A stretch of DNA of 64,000 nt, taken from contig NZ_FSRO01000001.1 in NCBI RefSeq assembly GCF_900143275.1, forward strand, positions 992,001 through 1,056,000, in the 5' to 3' direction. This DNA comes from Nitrosomonas cryotolerans ATCC 49181. GTDB taxonomy: Bacteria; Pseudomonadota; Gammaproteobacteria; Burkholderiales; Nitrosomonadaceae. How positions within the stretch are numbered: the first letter of the stretch is position 1; each line of letters begins with the position of its first letter. The position numbers were made by a program, and so were the translations under genes. The notes under the pieces were generated by a model. It searched no databases and was not told where the DNA came from. It saw nothing but the letters and a program-made list of their open reading frames with translations. This document shows positions 46,115 through 54,876 of the stretch, in pieces.

Positions 46115-46597
46115 ATGATCATATCTCGAAATTCCGTGAAAGTGCTCGAACTTAAGATTCCACCGATTGTTTTGGTGGCAATTGTTGCTGCATGTATGTG
46201 GGCCGTATCGCGCATCTGGCCGAGTCTAAGTTTCACTATTCTCGGTGCAACCTGGCTGTCGTCTGGGATCGCGGTTGTCGGCGTTTGCATTATTCTTCTT
46301 GGAATCCTGGAATTCATATCCGTCGGGACAACAATGGACCCACGCGTGCCAGATCGTTCGACCAGCCTGGTAGTGCGTGGAATTTATCGACATAGCCGGA
46401 ACCCGATGTACGTGGGTTTTTTGTTGGTTTTATGCGCGTGGGGACTCTACCTGAGCAGTGCCCTTTCTTTGCTGTTTCTCCCTGTGTTCATTGCATATAT
46501 GAACCGTTTCCAAATTATTCCAGAGGAGCGCTATATGCGGGATAAATTTGCCGAAGAATACACCAAGTACACATCTGAGGTTCGCCGGTGGGTTTGA
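46115..46597 (+). CDS. Isoprenylcysteine carboxyl methyltransferase-like (ICMT/PEMT family) membrane protein
   Basis: 160 residues with four hydrophobic segments. The C-terminal half has the family signature GIYRHSRNPMYVGFLLVLCAWG followed by EERYMRDKFAEEYTKYTSEVRRW, the SAM-binding RHP-YVG and EE motifs of ICMT and phospholipid methyltransferases. In bacteria the substrate is generally unknown, and prenylcysteine is unlikely. No obvious ribosome binding site. It is followed by an attC-like stretch, so it could be a mobile gene cassette. Confidence 0.8.
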   Translation: MIISRNSVKVLELKIPPIVLVAIVAACMWAVSRIWPSLSFTILGATWLSSGIAVVGVCIILLGILEFISVGTTMDPRVPDRSTSLVVRGIYRHSRNPMYVGFLLVLCAWGLYLSSALSLLFLPVFIAYMNRFQIIPEERYMRDKFAEEYTKYTSEVRRWV

Positions 46598-46602
46598 GGG
46601 GG

Positions 46603-46686
46603 CAACTAATCGCTGCGGGTGACTCATTTTTACCATGAAAAAAATAGGTAGTGGATCAAACATGCCTGAGTTCAAGCGTTAGGTAT
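46603..46686 (+). other. attC-like site between the ICMT-like gene and the next gene (tentative)
   Basis: CAACTAATCGCT near the start and AAGCGTTAGGT at the end form imperfect inverted repeats. GGGTGACTCA and TGAGTTCAA pair inside them. The right end GTTAGGT fits the GTTRRRY core of integron attC; the left core does not fit fully. Supported only by shape. Confidence 0.35.
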
Positions 46687-46693
46687 CAAAATA

Positions 46694-47365
46694 ATGTACA
46701 CGGAAGAGCAAATAGAAAAACTGCATCTAAAAAGTAGAAAACTTTACGCGAAGTGTTTTGATCTTCAGGAAAAACTCGTTACTATGTCTGAGAAAATGCC
46801 TCCTGAAGCTAGGGAGCACGCGGTATATGGTATTGCACGAAGACTTGTAATGTTAAGAGAGTGTATGAAGTTCTTTTTTGAAAATATTCCGCCTGAAATA
46901 AATAAAGAGGCAAATTCAGTCGTGTTGGCACAAGGCAATGCTAATCTTCATGCTTTTTTAATTAATTGCTCCGGTATTAACGATAATATAGCTTGGTTTC
47001 TGGCCTATCACCATGCATTAGAGCAGAAAATGGATCTAGAAAAAAATAAACACGATATAGGTTTATTCAATAAGGAATTCGAGAAATACTTACCTGAAAA
47101 CGTAGCAAATAAAGTAGGGAGATTTACGGATTGGTATGCTGGTTTAACTCGTTATCGCCATCCTATAGCGCACAGAATACCCCCTTATGTTATTCCATAT
47201 GTTGAATCTAAAGATATAGGGAAAATCGTTTATACACCCTGCTATATTCACGCTTTTGATAAGAGCTATCCAGTACCATTACACGCTCAGTTCGTATGTG
47301 ATTTGGGCGCCGTGGTGGAGTTGGTTGAGGCTCTAAGTATTGATATTGAGGCTTCGTATGCCTAA
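46694..47365 (+). CDS. Hypothetical protein with HEPN-like features
   Basis: 223 residues, predicted all-helical and soluble. NLHAFLINCSGINDNIAWFLAYH and the later YAGLTRYRHPIAHRIPPYV resemble HEPN-type proteins. RHPIAH fits the R-x4-H catalytic motif of HEPN RNases, which act in toxin-antitoxin and phage-defence systems. It sits in an accessory island with an Mrr nuclease. No antitoxin partner adjoins. The HEPN call rests on one motif plus helical content. Confidence 0.55.
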   Translation: MYTEEQIEKLHLKSRKLYAKCFDLQEKLVTMSEKMPPEAREHAVYGIARRLVMLRECMKFFFENIPPEINKEANSVVLAQGNANLHAFLINCSGINDNIAWFLAYHHALEQKMDLEKNKHDIGLFNKEFEKYLPENVANKVGRFTDWYAGLTRYRHPIAHRIPPYVIPYVESKDIGKIVYTPCYIHAFDKSYPVPLHAQFVCDLGAVVELVEALSIDIEASYA

Positions 47366-47901
47366 TAAAAGGTTTAGCAACGCTCGTTTCTCGCTGACGA
47401 GCTAACGCGTGCTCGTGTAATAGCTCAAAGAGGGGAACGCGAACTCTCGTTCCGGTGGAGAGCCACTCAGAGATTGCCGATTCCGTAAATCAAGTCGGGA
47501 TATTACCCCGTCGTTGCAATGCGTTGTTATGCTCGTGCCCGCTCGTCACTTTATAACGAGATTTTCCGGTTTGATAACGACGGTTCTCGTTGTATCTATA
47601 GGGCATTGGCTTCTCTTTCGGCGTAATTTATCAGCATGATGCCTGGCAGGCTGTCTTCCCGTATTAAGCTCGATTTATTTAATAATGTCATCCTGCATCC
47701 TGGGTAATTTTTCCATACCGATTCTCTGTTTTGTGCCACAATTTTACAAAATGCCGGATGATATAAAAATCAGCATACACCACGATTAAGGGAGAAACAG
47801 AAATCGCATTTAGAGCGGAGACGGCCATTCATTTCAAGGATCAAACGGTTCTTTTAAAGCCATTTTTTAACCACAGATTAGAAATATCGAGTAAATAACA
47901 C
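47366..47901. other. Intergenic region with a CTCGT-rich hairpin
   Basis: About 535 bases. GCTCGTTTCTCGCTGACGAGC (about 47382-47402) forms a stem-loop, and several CTCGT words follow. This could be an attC-like or terminator remnant. No gene is supported. Confidence 0.35.
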
Positions 47902-48327
47902 ATGGAAAAATCGAAAGTCTTTAGAGTATTTCTGATTATTGAACAGGCTTTCTGGATATTTGCCAGTCTGATTACAATCGTGGGTGCTTTCAGTATGTTA
48001 GTGAAGGGAGGTATGTTGATTTATACTGACTTTTCTTTATTGAAAGGCGTGCTGAAGACCGAATTCTTTTACGCGATTATTTGTTTCGAATTAACTCAGA
48101 TGGCGCGTATCCGATTGATGCGCGAATCGCACCGGATGGTACTCTATCATTTTGTTTTTATGGCTACTTTGACATTTGGTCGTGAGATATTCCTAATTCA
48201 TAATCTGGATATCTGGATTGCGCTTGGCTTTGCCTTAATGGTGGTGAGTTATATGATTTTTTACGCCTGGTCACATAATCGACCCTTATGGAAAAAGGAT
48301 GCGGAAGAAGGTGAGATCAGAGGATAA
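47902..48327 (+). CDS. Small four-helix membrane protein, weakly PsiE-like
   Basis: 141 residues with four hydrophobic helices. MARIRLMRESHRMVLYHFVFMATLTFGREIFLI is the most conserved-looking block and recalls PsiE-type proteins (arginine in a helix followed by REIFL). The C terminus is charged. No neighbour suggests a role. The gene looks real from codon texture and length; the family is uncertain. Confidence 0.6.
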   Translation: MEKSKVFRVFLIIEQAFWIFASLITIVGAFSMLVKGGMLIYTDFSLLKGVLKTEFFYAIICFELTQMARIRLMRESHRMVLYHFVFMATLTFGREIFLIHNLDIWIALGFALMVVSYMIFYAWSHNRPLWKKDAEEGEIRG

Positions 48328-48520
48328 GCATATGGGTGAGTAAGCTGTATTTACGCTACAGGGACCACAGCGGAACCACAGCGTCGTGCTGAATTCGGCG
48401 ATATCATGTGGCATAGCTTACTGCCTGCAATCGCAGCTTTCAGCCTGTTTTCCGGTAGATTGCGATTATTGATTCCGGTTTTCTACAGTGGCGTACTTAC
48501 ATTGTGCAAATCATCAGGTA

Positions 48521-48554
48521 TAAAAGAAACCCCGATATGGATCGGCGGGGTTTC
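48521..48554 (-). terminator. Rho-independent terminator of the VOC-family gene
   Basis: On the minus strand GAAACCCCGCCGAT pairs with ATCGGGGTTTC around a short loop and is followed by TTTTA. It lies about 33 bases beyond the stop of the minus-strand gene at 48587. Confidence 0.88.
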
Positions 48555-48586
48555 TGGTGTCTTTGAATTCAGTCTTGCGCGGGTGA

Positions 48587-48970
48587 TCAGGTTGGCTTGA
48601 AACAGTAGACTGCTAATTTGTTGCCGTCGATATCGCGGGTATAGGCAGCGTAGGCATTGGGTGCCCAGTTACGCGGACCCGGTGCGCCTTCATCGGGGCA
48701 TCCGGCAGCTAAAGCTGCTGCATGAAACGCATCGACAGCCGCTCGGCTGGGGGCCTCAAAGCTGATGGTAATGCCGTTACCGACGCTGGCTGGCTGGCCG
48801 TTTGCCGGCTTCAGTACAAAAAAGGCCGGCGTATCTATTCCCCAGATTGAACCACGGTCACCCAGATCGCTGATCCGCTTTATATTTAGCTCGGCTAAAA
48901 CAAGATCATAGAAAATACGGGCTTGATCCAGATCGTTAGTGCCGACAGTGACATGCGTAAAGATACTCAT
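48587..48970 (-). CDS. VOC-family (glyoxalase/dioxygenase fold) protein
   Basis: 127 residues. The pattern MSIFTHVTVGTNDLDQARIFYDLVLAELNIKRI is the first beta-alpha-beta-beta module, and FEAPSRAAVDAFHAAALAAGCPDEGAPGPR...AAYTRDIDGNKLAVYCFKP is the second. The metal-binding His and Glu are not both obvious. The subfamily acts in detoxification or is uncharacterised. Monocistronic with its own terminator. Confidence 0.85.
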   Translation of the reverse strand: MSIFTHVTVGTNDLDQARIFYDLVLAELNIKRISDLGDRGSIWGIDTPAFFVLKPANGQPASVGNGITISFEAPSRAAVDAFHAAALAAGCPDEGAPGPRNWAPNAYAAYTRDIDGNKLAVYCFKPT

Positions 48971-49399
48971 TGTGTATTTCTCCAGATTTTGATCAATACT
49001 CGCTTATTGCGTACAGATCGCTATACTATAGCAGCATTGATTGTGTATTTGTGTTGCTTAAATCGATTCGTTTTTCAGGGTAACGCGTGTCATGGCTTGG
49101 GACAGCTGATCTTATAGTTTTCAAATAGATTGTTCTGGATCAGTTGAAAAAGAAACAAGCGTACCCATATGGATGACTGAGATCTTGTTTTGTTGTTGTA
49201 GGTTTCCTCTTTAAGGTGCCGGGACTCTGGTTCAGGTGTTGAATAAGAGGCGTAGAAAGTATGAGATCGGTATTTGATGCAGTGTGATGTGAGCATGATC
49301 GTTTGAATAGCGGAGCAGTAATGAATTGAATAGGTAGAGAGTCATGAACGAATGCTTACGCGTTTATTTTTATGTATTTTCAATCTGTGAGGAGGAATT
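48971..49399. other. Intergenic region before the Hsp20 gene
   Basis: About 430 bases between divergent genes; it must hold the promoters for both. No heat-shock (sigma-32) promoter could be picked out with confidence. Confidence 0.4.
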
Positions 49400-49825
49400 A
49401 TGGCTATAACTCGTTATGAACCCTGGGGATTGCTGAGTCAATTACAAAAGGAACTGGATCGCAGCGCAGTCGAAGGCTCAACAGCGACTGCTGAGTGGGC
49501 ACCTGCTGTTGATATCAGGGAGGACCCGAATAGGTTTGTATTACACGCGGATATTCCCGGTGTTAAGCCTGAAGAGATCGATGTGAGCATGGAAGAAGGT
49601 GTGTTGACGATTAAGGGTGAGAAGAAAACCGAAGCAAAAACAGAGAAGGAAAACTATAAGCGGGTTGAACGAACCTATGGTTCTTTTTATCGACGATTCA
49701 GCTTACCGGATACGGCCAATTCAGATGCCATATCTGCGGTATGCAAACAGGGGGTATTAGAAATTATCATTCCTAAAAGAGAATCGGTTCAACCCAAGAA
49801 AATTAATGTGACTTCAGTAGATTAA
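49400..49825 (+). CDS. Hsp20 / alpha-crystallin family small heat-shock protein
   Basis: 141 residues with a GAGGAGGA site just upstream. The alpha-crystallin domain runs from about 32 to 128: WAPAVDIREDPNRFVLHADIPGVKPEEIDVSMEEGVLTIKGEK, KRVERTYGSFYRRFSLP, and VLEIIIPK near the end (the A-x-n-GVL-I-IPK motif). An ATP-independent chaperone that forms oligomers. A strong terminator follows at once. Confidence 0.95.
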   Translation: MAITRYEPWGLLSQLQKELDRSAVEGSTATAEWAPAVDIREDPNRFVLHADIPGVKPEEIDVSMEEGVLTIKGEKKTEAKTEKENYKRVERTYGSFYRRFSLPDTANSDAISAVCKQGVLEIIIPKRESVQPKKINVTSVD

Positions 49826-49840
49826 TGGTAGATTAATGAA

Positions 49841-49864
49841 ATGGAGCCGGTCGGCTCCATTTTT
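49841..49864 (+). terminator. Terminator after the hsp20 gene
   Basis: ATGGAGCCGG (49841-49850) pairs with TCGGCTCCAT (49851-49860), followed by TTTTC. Compact GC-rich stem 16 bases past the stop. Confidence 0.9.
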
Positions 49865-49942
49865 CATACGGAGGCGCTTTCCAAGGCTTGAAAAGCATGA
49901 CAGAATTGCGCCCTTCTTGAATAAGCGAAATAACTTTCCCCT

Positions 49943-51847
49943 ATGCCTCTCATTACAATAGAAAAGGCCTGCCTTGCGTTTGGTCATCACGCATTACTGG
50001 ATCACGTTAATTTACAGCTTGATCCCGGCGAGCGAGTGGGTCTGATTGGAAGAAATGGGGGGGGCAAGTCTAGCCTTTTGCGTGTGCTGGCAGGTGAAAT
50101 CAAACCGGATGATGGTCAGTTATGGTATGCGCCTGGCCTGAAACTGGCGTATGTGTCACAGGAGCCGGTTCTGGAACCTGCTAATACCGTATTCCAGGAA
50201 GTATCAAATGGGTTAGGCAGTATTAGCCGGGTATTGCTGGATTATCATGCGGTTTCTCATGCTTTAAGCGAAGGGGAGAGCGATACGGAAGCTTTGCTTG
50301 CGCGTTTACAGGATTTGCAGGTTGAACTGGAAGCGCAAGATGGCTGGAGTATTCAGGCCAGAGTAGAAGCCATTATTGATAAGCTGAATTTGCCGACCGA
50401 TGCGTTGCTTGGACAGCTTTCAGGTGGTTTAAAGAAACGGGTTGCATTGGCGCGTGCCCTGGTCATGTCACCCGATGTATTGCTACTGGATGAGCCAACC
50501 AATCATCTGGATTTTTCTTCGATCGAATGGCTGGAAAGCTTACTCAAGGATTTTTCCGGCAGTGTGTTGTTGATTACGCATGATCGTCGTTTTCTTGATA
50601 ATGTAGCCACACGGATTATTGAATTGGATCGCGGTCATTTGGAGACTTTTACAGGTAATTTTACCAGTTACCAACGTAAGAAAGCAGAGATGCTGGAGAT
50701 TGAGGCGATTCATAACCAGAAATTTGATAAGGTGCTGGCCCAGGAGGAAGTCTGGATACGCAAGGGGATACAGGCGCGACGGACACGTAATGAAGGCAGG
50801 GTGCGGCAGCTTGAGCGGCTGCGTTTGGAGCGTGCTGCCCGCCGTGAGCGTACCGGTACTGCAAATATCAGCGTTGATAGGGGTGAACGATCCGGAAAGC
50901 TGGTGGCTGAATTAGATCAGGTGAGTAAACACTTTGGCGATAAAACGGTCATCCAGGATTTCTCATGCCGCATTATGCGTGGTGACCGGGTTGGTTTGTT
51001 AGGTCCCAATGGCGCAGGAAAATCTACTTTATTGAAATTAATACTGGGTGAGTTGCAGCCTGATTCCGGCGAAGTGCGACAGGGAACTAAACTATCGGTC
51101 GCTTATTTTGATCAAATGCGGGAACAATTGAACGATGACATGACCTTGACCGAGACGATCAGTCAGGGATCTGATTTTATAGAGATCAACGGCGTAAAGA
51201 AACATGTCATTAGTTACCTGGAGGATTTTCTGTTTCCACCGCAGCGCGCTCGGTCGCCTGTAAAATCACTATCGGGCGGTGAGCGTAATCGTCTACTATT
51301 GGCGCGATTATTTACACGTCCCGCGAATGTATTGGTGTTAGATGAGCCTACTAATGATCTGGATATCGAGACACTGGAACTACTAGAAGCTTTATTGCAA
51401 GACTATTCGGGTACATTGTTTCTGGTTAGTCACGATCGTGAGTTTCTTGATAACGTGGTGACGCAGGTCATTGCATTTGAGGGTGATGGTCTGCTGCGTG
51501 AATATATTGGTGGTTATGAGGATTGGGCACGTGTGCAGCGTTTTGCGAAAGAGACGCCTCAGCAGAAGCTGGCATCAGCTCGACCGGCCGCGCTAAAAAC
51601 CAAAGCAACAAAAGATGCCGCTCGTACTGCAAAGCTGAGTTATCATGAAACCCGTGAATTGGAAGCATTACCTGCAATGATTGAAGCTTTAGAGCGGGAG
51701 CAGGCAAATATTACGCTGCAGCTGGGCGACTCAGATATCTATCGTGACGATCCGGATAAAGCCAGGACATTACAGGCACGATATTCTGGTATTGAAAAAG
51801 AGTTGATGAGTTGTCTTGCAAGGTGGGATGAACTGGAGAAAAAATAG
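49943..51847 (+). CDS. uup: ABC-F family ATPase Uup
   Basis: 634 residues with two ATP-binding cassettes and no membrane segments. Walker A sites are LIGRNGGGKSSLLRVL and LLGPNGAGKSTLLKLI. Signatures are LSGGLKKRVALARAL and LSGGERNRLLLARLF. Walker B are VLLLDEPTNHLDF and VLVLDEPTNDLDI. The C-terminal coiled-coil extension (about 560-634: ETRELEALPAMIEALEREQANI...GIEKELMSCLARWDELE) is the Uup mark. Uup acts on ribosomes or DNA branch intermediates and limits transposon precise excision in E. coli. Confidence 0.93.
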   Translation: MPLITIEKACLAFGHHALLDHVNLQLDPGERVGLIGRNGGGKSSLLRVLAGEIKPDDGQLWYAPGLKLAYVSQEPVLEPANTVFQEVSNGLGSISRVLLDYHAVSHALSEGESDTEALLARLQDLQVELEAQDGWSIQARVEAIIDKLNLPTDALLGQLSGGLKKRVALARALVMSPDVLLLDEPTNHLDFSSIEWLESLLKDFSGSVLLITHDRRFLDNVATRIIELDRGHLETFTGNFTSYQRKKAEMLEIEAIHNQKFDKVLAQEEVWIRKGIQARRTRNEGRVRQLERLRLERAARRERTGTANISVDRGERSGKLVAELDQVSKHFGDKTVIQDFSCRIMRGDRVGLLGPNGAGKSTLLKLILGELQPDSGEVRQGTKLSVAYFDQMREQLNDDMTLTETISQGSDFIEINGVKKHVISYLEDFLFPPQRARSPVKSLSGGERNRLLLARLFTRPANVLVLDEPTNDLDIETLELLEALLQDYSGTLFLVSHDREFLDNVVTQVIAFEGDGLLREYIGGYEDWARVQRFAKETPQQKLASARPAALKTKATKDAARTAKLSYHETRELEALPAMIEALEREQANITLQLGDSDIYRDDPDKARTLQARYSGIEKELMSCLARWDELEKK

Positions 51848-51977
51848 GTGGTGTTGATGTCCGATGAAGAAAATGGGTGATGGTAATTTCCCTATAAACA
51901 ACATGGACATACTTTCACTATTCATTGACCAAATAAGGCGCATCGTTTAAAGTCTTATATTTTAGGGGAGGATTGTA

Positions 51978-52304
51978 ATGAAACAAAAAGCAATTATGAA
52001 TTTATTGCTTGCTACGAGCATGTTTATGGTATTTTCTGGCCTGGCTCAGGCAGCAGGTGATGCCGCTGCTGTAAAAGATAAAGTTTCCATGTGTATTGGT
52101 TGTCATGAGATAGAAGGCTATCGCACCGCTTATCCTGTGTTGTATCATGTTCCGAAAATAGGTGGACAGCATGAGGCTTATCTGCTTAAGGCGCTGGGAG
52201 ATTACAAGAGTGGTGCTCGCAATCATCCGAGCATGAGCGCGATAGCCGCAACGCTTTCCGAGCAGGATCTTGAAGATTTTGCTGCTTATTACGCCGGAAA
52301 ATAA
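51978..52304 (+). CDS. Periplasmic class I cytochrome c (first of a pair)
   Basis: 108 residues from an ATG with AGGGGAGG upstream. The signal peptide ends at LAQA. The heme motif is CIGCHEIEGY. VPKIGGQHEAYLLKALGDYKSGARNHPSMSAI supplies the c553/c4-like Met ligand region, and EQDLEDFAAYYA ends the fold. The following cytochrome gene begins 28 bases on and is clearly homologous. They probably carry electrons between periplasmic enzymes and a terminal oxidase. Confidence 0.92.
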   Translation: MKQKAIMNLLLATSMFMVFSGLAQAAGDAAAVKDKVSMCIGCHEIEGYRTAYPVLYHVPKIGGQHEAYLLKALGDYKSGARNHPSMSAIAATLSEQDLEDFAAYYAGK

Positions 52305-52331
52305 TTAAGTCATTTACGCAAGGAATAAGTT

Positions 52332-52664
52332 ATGAAGAATTTTGTAATTGCCGCAGTGAGCGGCATGGTTCTGATGCTTGCCGGGCAAGCAGTAGCTGCT
52401 GATATAGAGGCAGGTAAGAAAAAGGCAGCAGAAGTCTGCGCTTCGTGTCATGGCATTGATGGTAATAGTCCTGCTCCGAATTTCCCGAAGATTGGCGGAC
52501 AGCACAGAAGTTATCTGGCCAAGGCATTAAAAGATTATAAGACCGGGGGACGCTCTGATCCAATCATGGTTGGTATGACAGCTGCCTTGAGCGCAGAAGA
52601 TATTGAAAACCTCGCATTTTACTATTCTAAACAGTCCAGCGGATTGTTCAGCGGATCAAAATAA
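52332..52664 (+). CDS. Periplasmic class I cytochrome c (second of a pair)
   Basis: 110 residues. The signal peptide ends VAA. The heme motif is CASCHGIDGNSPAPNFPKIGGQ, and the Met ligand lies in DPIMVGMTAALSAEDIENLAFYY. This is the better match to c553-type carriers; its partner upstream has a modified loop (HEIEGYRTAYPVLYHV). A terminator lies about 60 bases after the stop. Confidence 0.92.
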   Translation: MKNFVIAAVSGMVLMLAGQAVAADIEAGKKKAAEVCASCHGIDGNSPAPNFPKIGGQHRSYLAKALKDYKTGGRSDPIMVGMTAALSAEDIENLAFYYSKQSSGLFSGSK

Positions 52665-52721
52665 AGATAAAAAACACAGATAAAAGCGTTTGCTTGTTTA
52701 TTTTATCGATCTGAATAAAGG

Positions 52722-52759
52722 CGGGGTATAACATTGGTTCTGTTATGCTCCGTTTTTAT
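52722..52759 (+). terminator. Terminator after the cytochrome c pair
   Basis: CGGGGTATAACA (52722-52733) pairs with TGTTATGCTCCG (52741-52752) across a short loop, followed by TTTTTA. It also overlaps the 3' end of the convergent DUF1841 gene. Confidence 0.8.
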
Positions 52760-53199
52760 TATCGGCTGGTTTTGCTGATCTGCCTGTCGAGACATTCGAA
52801 GTAAATCGCAGCATCAGGCGTGGATTGATTACGCTGCGCTTGCCAGATCATTTCTGCCAGGCACTCCATGGTTTGGTGTGTCGCATCATGCTCATTACCT
52901 GTTTTCTTTAGTAGGGACTCGAATCGCTGGCAGATACCGATGGGCTGATCTATGGACAGTTGTTCTTTAATGGCGACGTGCATGCTCATGTGTAAAAAAG
53001 GATTGGTGTCACCCATTTCCGGTAGATAATCCTTGTCGCGGTAATGATCGGCATTATCCAGAATGTCATGGTACTCCGGGTGCAGTAATATTACTTCAAG
53101 GGCGATATTTTCCAGACCGGAAAGAATCTCCCGCTGGCGGTATCGATGCCAGGCATCGAAGAATAATTGACGTGCTTGCTCTCTGGATGGTTTAAACAT
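52759..53199 (-). CDS. DUF1841 protein
   Basis: 146 residues from ATG 53199 (MFKPSREQARQLFFDAWHRYR); a longer frame upstream runs into IS remnant sequence and was rejected. The pattern LENIALEVILLHPEYHDIL and NPFLHMSMHVAIKEQLSIDQP is characteristic of DUF1841, widespread in betaproteobacteria and often near nth. Soluble and helical; function unknown. Confidence 0.85.
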   Translation of the reverse strand: MFKPSREQARQLFFDAWHRYRQREILSGLENIALEVILLHPEYHDILDNADHYRDKDYLPEMGDTNPFLHMSMHVAIKEQLSIDQPIGICQRFESLLKKTGNEHDATHQTMECLAEMIWQAQRNQSTPDAAIYFECLDRQISKTSR

Positions 53200-53223
53200 G
53201 GTTTGGATTTTAACATACTGAGT

Positions 53224-53511
53224 GAAAATCCTCTCCGCTCTCCGTTCAGGGGGAGGATGAATAGTGCGGCCGCCGCAGGCATCCTTATGACCGGCCAATC
53301 TGGCATTTGTTGTTGTGTGTCGAATGTAGGTACGCAGAAAATGCAGACCTCAACGCGGCCATCAATATTCTAAGGGCAGGACATGCCCAGCTCGCTTGTC
53401 AAGTGAACGATGCAGTTATGTCGTCAGCAACAGGAACCCACCGAAGCTATCTACCTTATTCCGGGTAGAGGCAGCAGAAATCCCCTGTCTTTAGGCGGGA
53501 GAGGATGTCAA
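53224..53511 (+). mobile_element. Internally deleted IS200/IS605-type element remnant
   Basis: The left part (53224-53252) has a CTCTCCG/GGGGGAG hairpin like other left ends. The right part has the hairpin ATCCCCTGTCTTTAGGCGGGAG and tip GATGTCAA (TCAA at 53508-53511), as in the complete element at 28520-30305. Between them only the last part of tnpB survives. Confidence 0.75.
53322..53468 (+). pseudogene. tnpB: tnpB C-terminal fragment
   Basis: The reading frame gives ECRYAENADLNAAINILRAG, which holds the last zinc-finger Cys and the third RuvC Asp of TnpB (compare KANADLVGALNVLERG). It continues to a TAG at 53466-53468 after HRSYLPYSG. Everything upstream is deleted. It is nearer to the TnpB at 29028-30260 than to the cob-operon copy. 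Confidence 0.8.
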
Positions 53512-53549
53512 TGAAGGAATGTGAGTTGAGGCCATAATGGTTTGTACAG

Positions 53550-54191
53550 TCAAGGTACGTCGGTTGTTTTTTCTTTAAATTCACATAGCGAATTAATATT
53601 ACATATGGGGCATTTTGGTTTTCTTGCCTGGCATATGTAACGTCCGTGCAGAATGAGCCAGTGATGTGCGTTATGCCGAAATTCCTTGGGTACGACTTTG
53701 AGTAGTTTTAATTCGACTGTCTGTACATTTTTTCCAGGCGCAATTCCCGTGCGATTTGCTACCCGGAAGATATGGGTATCTACTGCAATAGTCGGCTCGC
53801 CAAAGGCGGTATTCAATACGACGTTCGCTGTTTTGCGTCCGACTCCTGGCAATGCTTCCAGCTGTTCACGGGTACGCGGCACCTCGCTGTTATGATGTTC
53901 AACAAGCTGCTGGCAGGTCGCCATAATATTTTTTGCTTTGGTTTTGTATAAACCGATACTTTTGATGGCATCGAGCAATCCGGCTTCGCCCAGCGCCCAT
54001 ATTTTTTCCGGTGTATTTGCTTGGGAGAAAAGTTTTCTGGTTGCTAGATTGACGCCTTTGTCCGTAGCCTGCGCAGACAATATGACGGCTATCAATAATT
54101 CGAATGATGACTGATATTCAAGTTCGGTTGTGGGGTGAGGGTTGGTCGCTTGCAGGCGGGAAAAAATTTCACGACGTTTCGCTGCGTTCAT
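53550..54191 (-). CDS. nth: Endonuclease III (DNA glycosylase/AP lyase)
   Basis: 213 residues. Base-excision repair of oxidised pyrimidines. The helix-hairpin-helix LEALPGVGRKTANVVLNTAFG contains the catalytic Lys, and the Asp follows in TIAVDTHIFRVANRTG. The C-terminal [4Fe-4S] loop C-x6-C-x2-C-x5-C is complete (CQARKPKCPICNINSLC). It overlaps rnfB by one base; the rnf-nth order is conserved with enterobacteria. Confidence 0.97.
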   Translation of the reverse strand: MNAAKRREIFSRLQATNPHPTTELEYQSSFELLIAVILSAQATDKGVNLATRKLFSQANTPEKIWALGEAGLLDAIKSIGLYKTKAKNIMATCQQLVEHHNSEVPRTREQLEALPGVGRKTANVVLNTAFGEPTIAVDTHIFRVANRTGIAPGKNVQTVELKLLKVVPKEFRHNAHHWLILHGRYICQARKPKCPICNINSLCEFKEKTTDVP

Positions 54192-54856
54192 CAGATTTCC
54201 GTTTTCTTATCGGCCGCCTGAGCCCGTGCGGCCGTAGCCCGTTTTATTGCTGCCTGGATAATCGCTTGCTTGCGGTCATCAGTCAGGGATGCGGCATGTG
54301 GTTTCGTTATATGCATTTTTTTTGTGAATCTTTCTTGATGTTCCTGTTCTTTCCGTGCCAGTCTTTCCAGTCTGAATTGATAGCGTGTGCGGGCGATATC
54401 TGCGGCATTATTTTTCGGGGTATATCCTGTCTGATTAACTGGTTTCTCATCTGGAATCATGCGAATACAATCTACCGGGCAAGGCGCAAGGCATAATTCA
54501 CAACCGGTGCATTCTGCAGCAATCACCGTGTGCATTTGTTTGGCTGCGCCAACGATGGCATCGACAGGGCAGGATTGGATACAAAATGTACAGCCGATGC
54601 ACAGGTTCTCATCAATTACCGCCACTGACTTAGGCTTGGGTATGCCATGAATGATATTAAGTGGCTTTGCTTCTATGCCTAATAGGTCTGCTAATTGCTG
54701 AATACCTGCCACGTCGCCTGGCGGACATTGGTTGATATCGGCGCGGCCTTCTGTAATTGCGATCGCATAGGGTTTGCACCCTGGGAAACCACATTGGCCA
54801 CATTGTGTTTGCGGCAAAATGGCATCAATTTTTTCTATGAGTTCATTTTTAATCAT
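54191..54856 (-). CDS. rnfB: RnfB-type ferredoxin, electron transport complex subunit B
   Basis: 221 residues. An Fe-S domain with [22 protein letters not shown] Cys (residues about 14-40) is followed by two [4Fe-4S] ferredoxin motifs, [18 protein letters not shown] and [18 protein letters not shown]. The usual N-terminal membrane helix is absent, as in many betaproteobacterial RnfB proteins, and a basic C-terminal extension is present. No rnfA, C, D, G or E adjoins. It may work with nth, or reduce SoxR-like or other Fe-S clients; the role is open. Confidence 0.88.
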   Translation of the reverse strand: MIKNELIEKIDAILPQTQCGQCGFPGCKPYAIAITEGRADINQCPPGDVAGIQQLADLLGIEAKPLNIIHGIPKPKSVAVIDENLCIGCTFCIQSCPVDAIVGAAKQMHTVIAAECTGCELCLAPCPVDCIRMIPDEKPVNQTGYTPKNNAADIARTRYQFRLERLARKEQEHQERFTKKMHITKPHAASLTDDRKQAIIQAAIKRATAARAQAADKKTEI

Positions 54857-54876
54857 AGGATGATATTGAGTAGTGA

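Noticed and set aside
48406..48600. 64-codon open frame before the VOC gene
   Set aside because: It covers the minus-strand terminator hairpin of that gene and overlaps its 3' end; no ribosome binding site.
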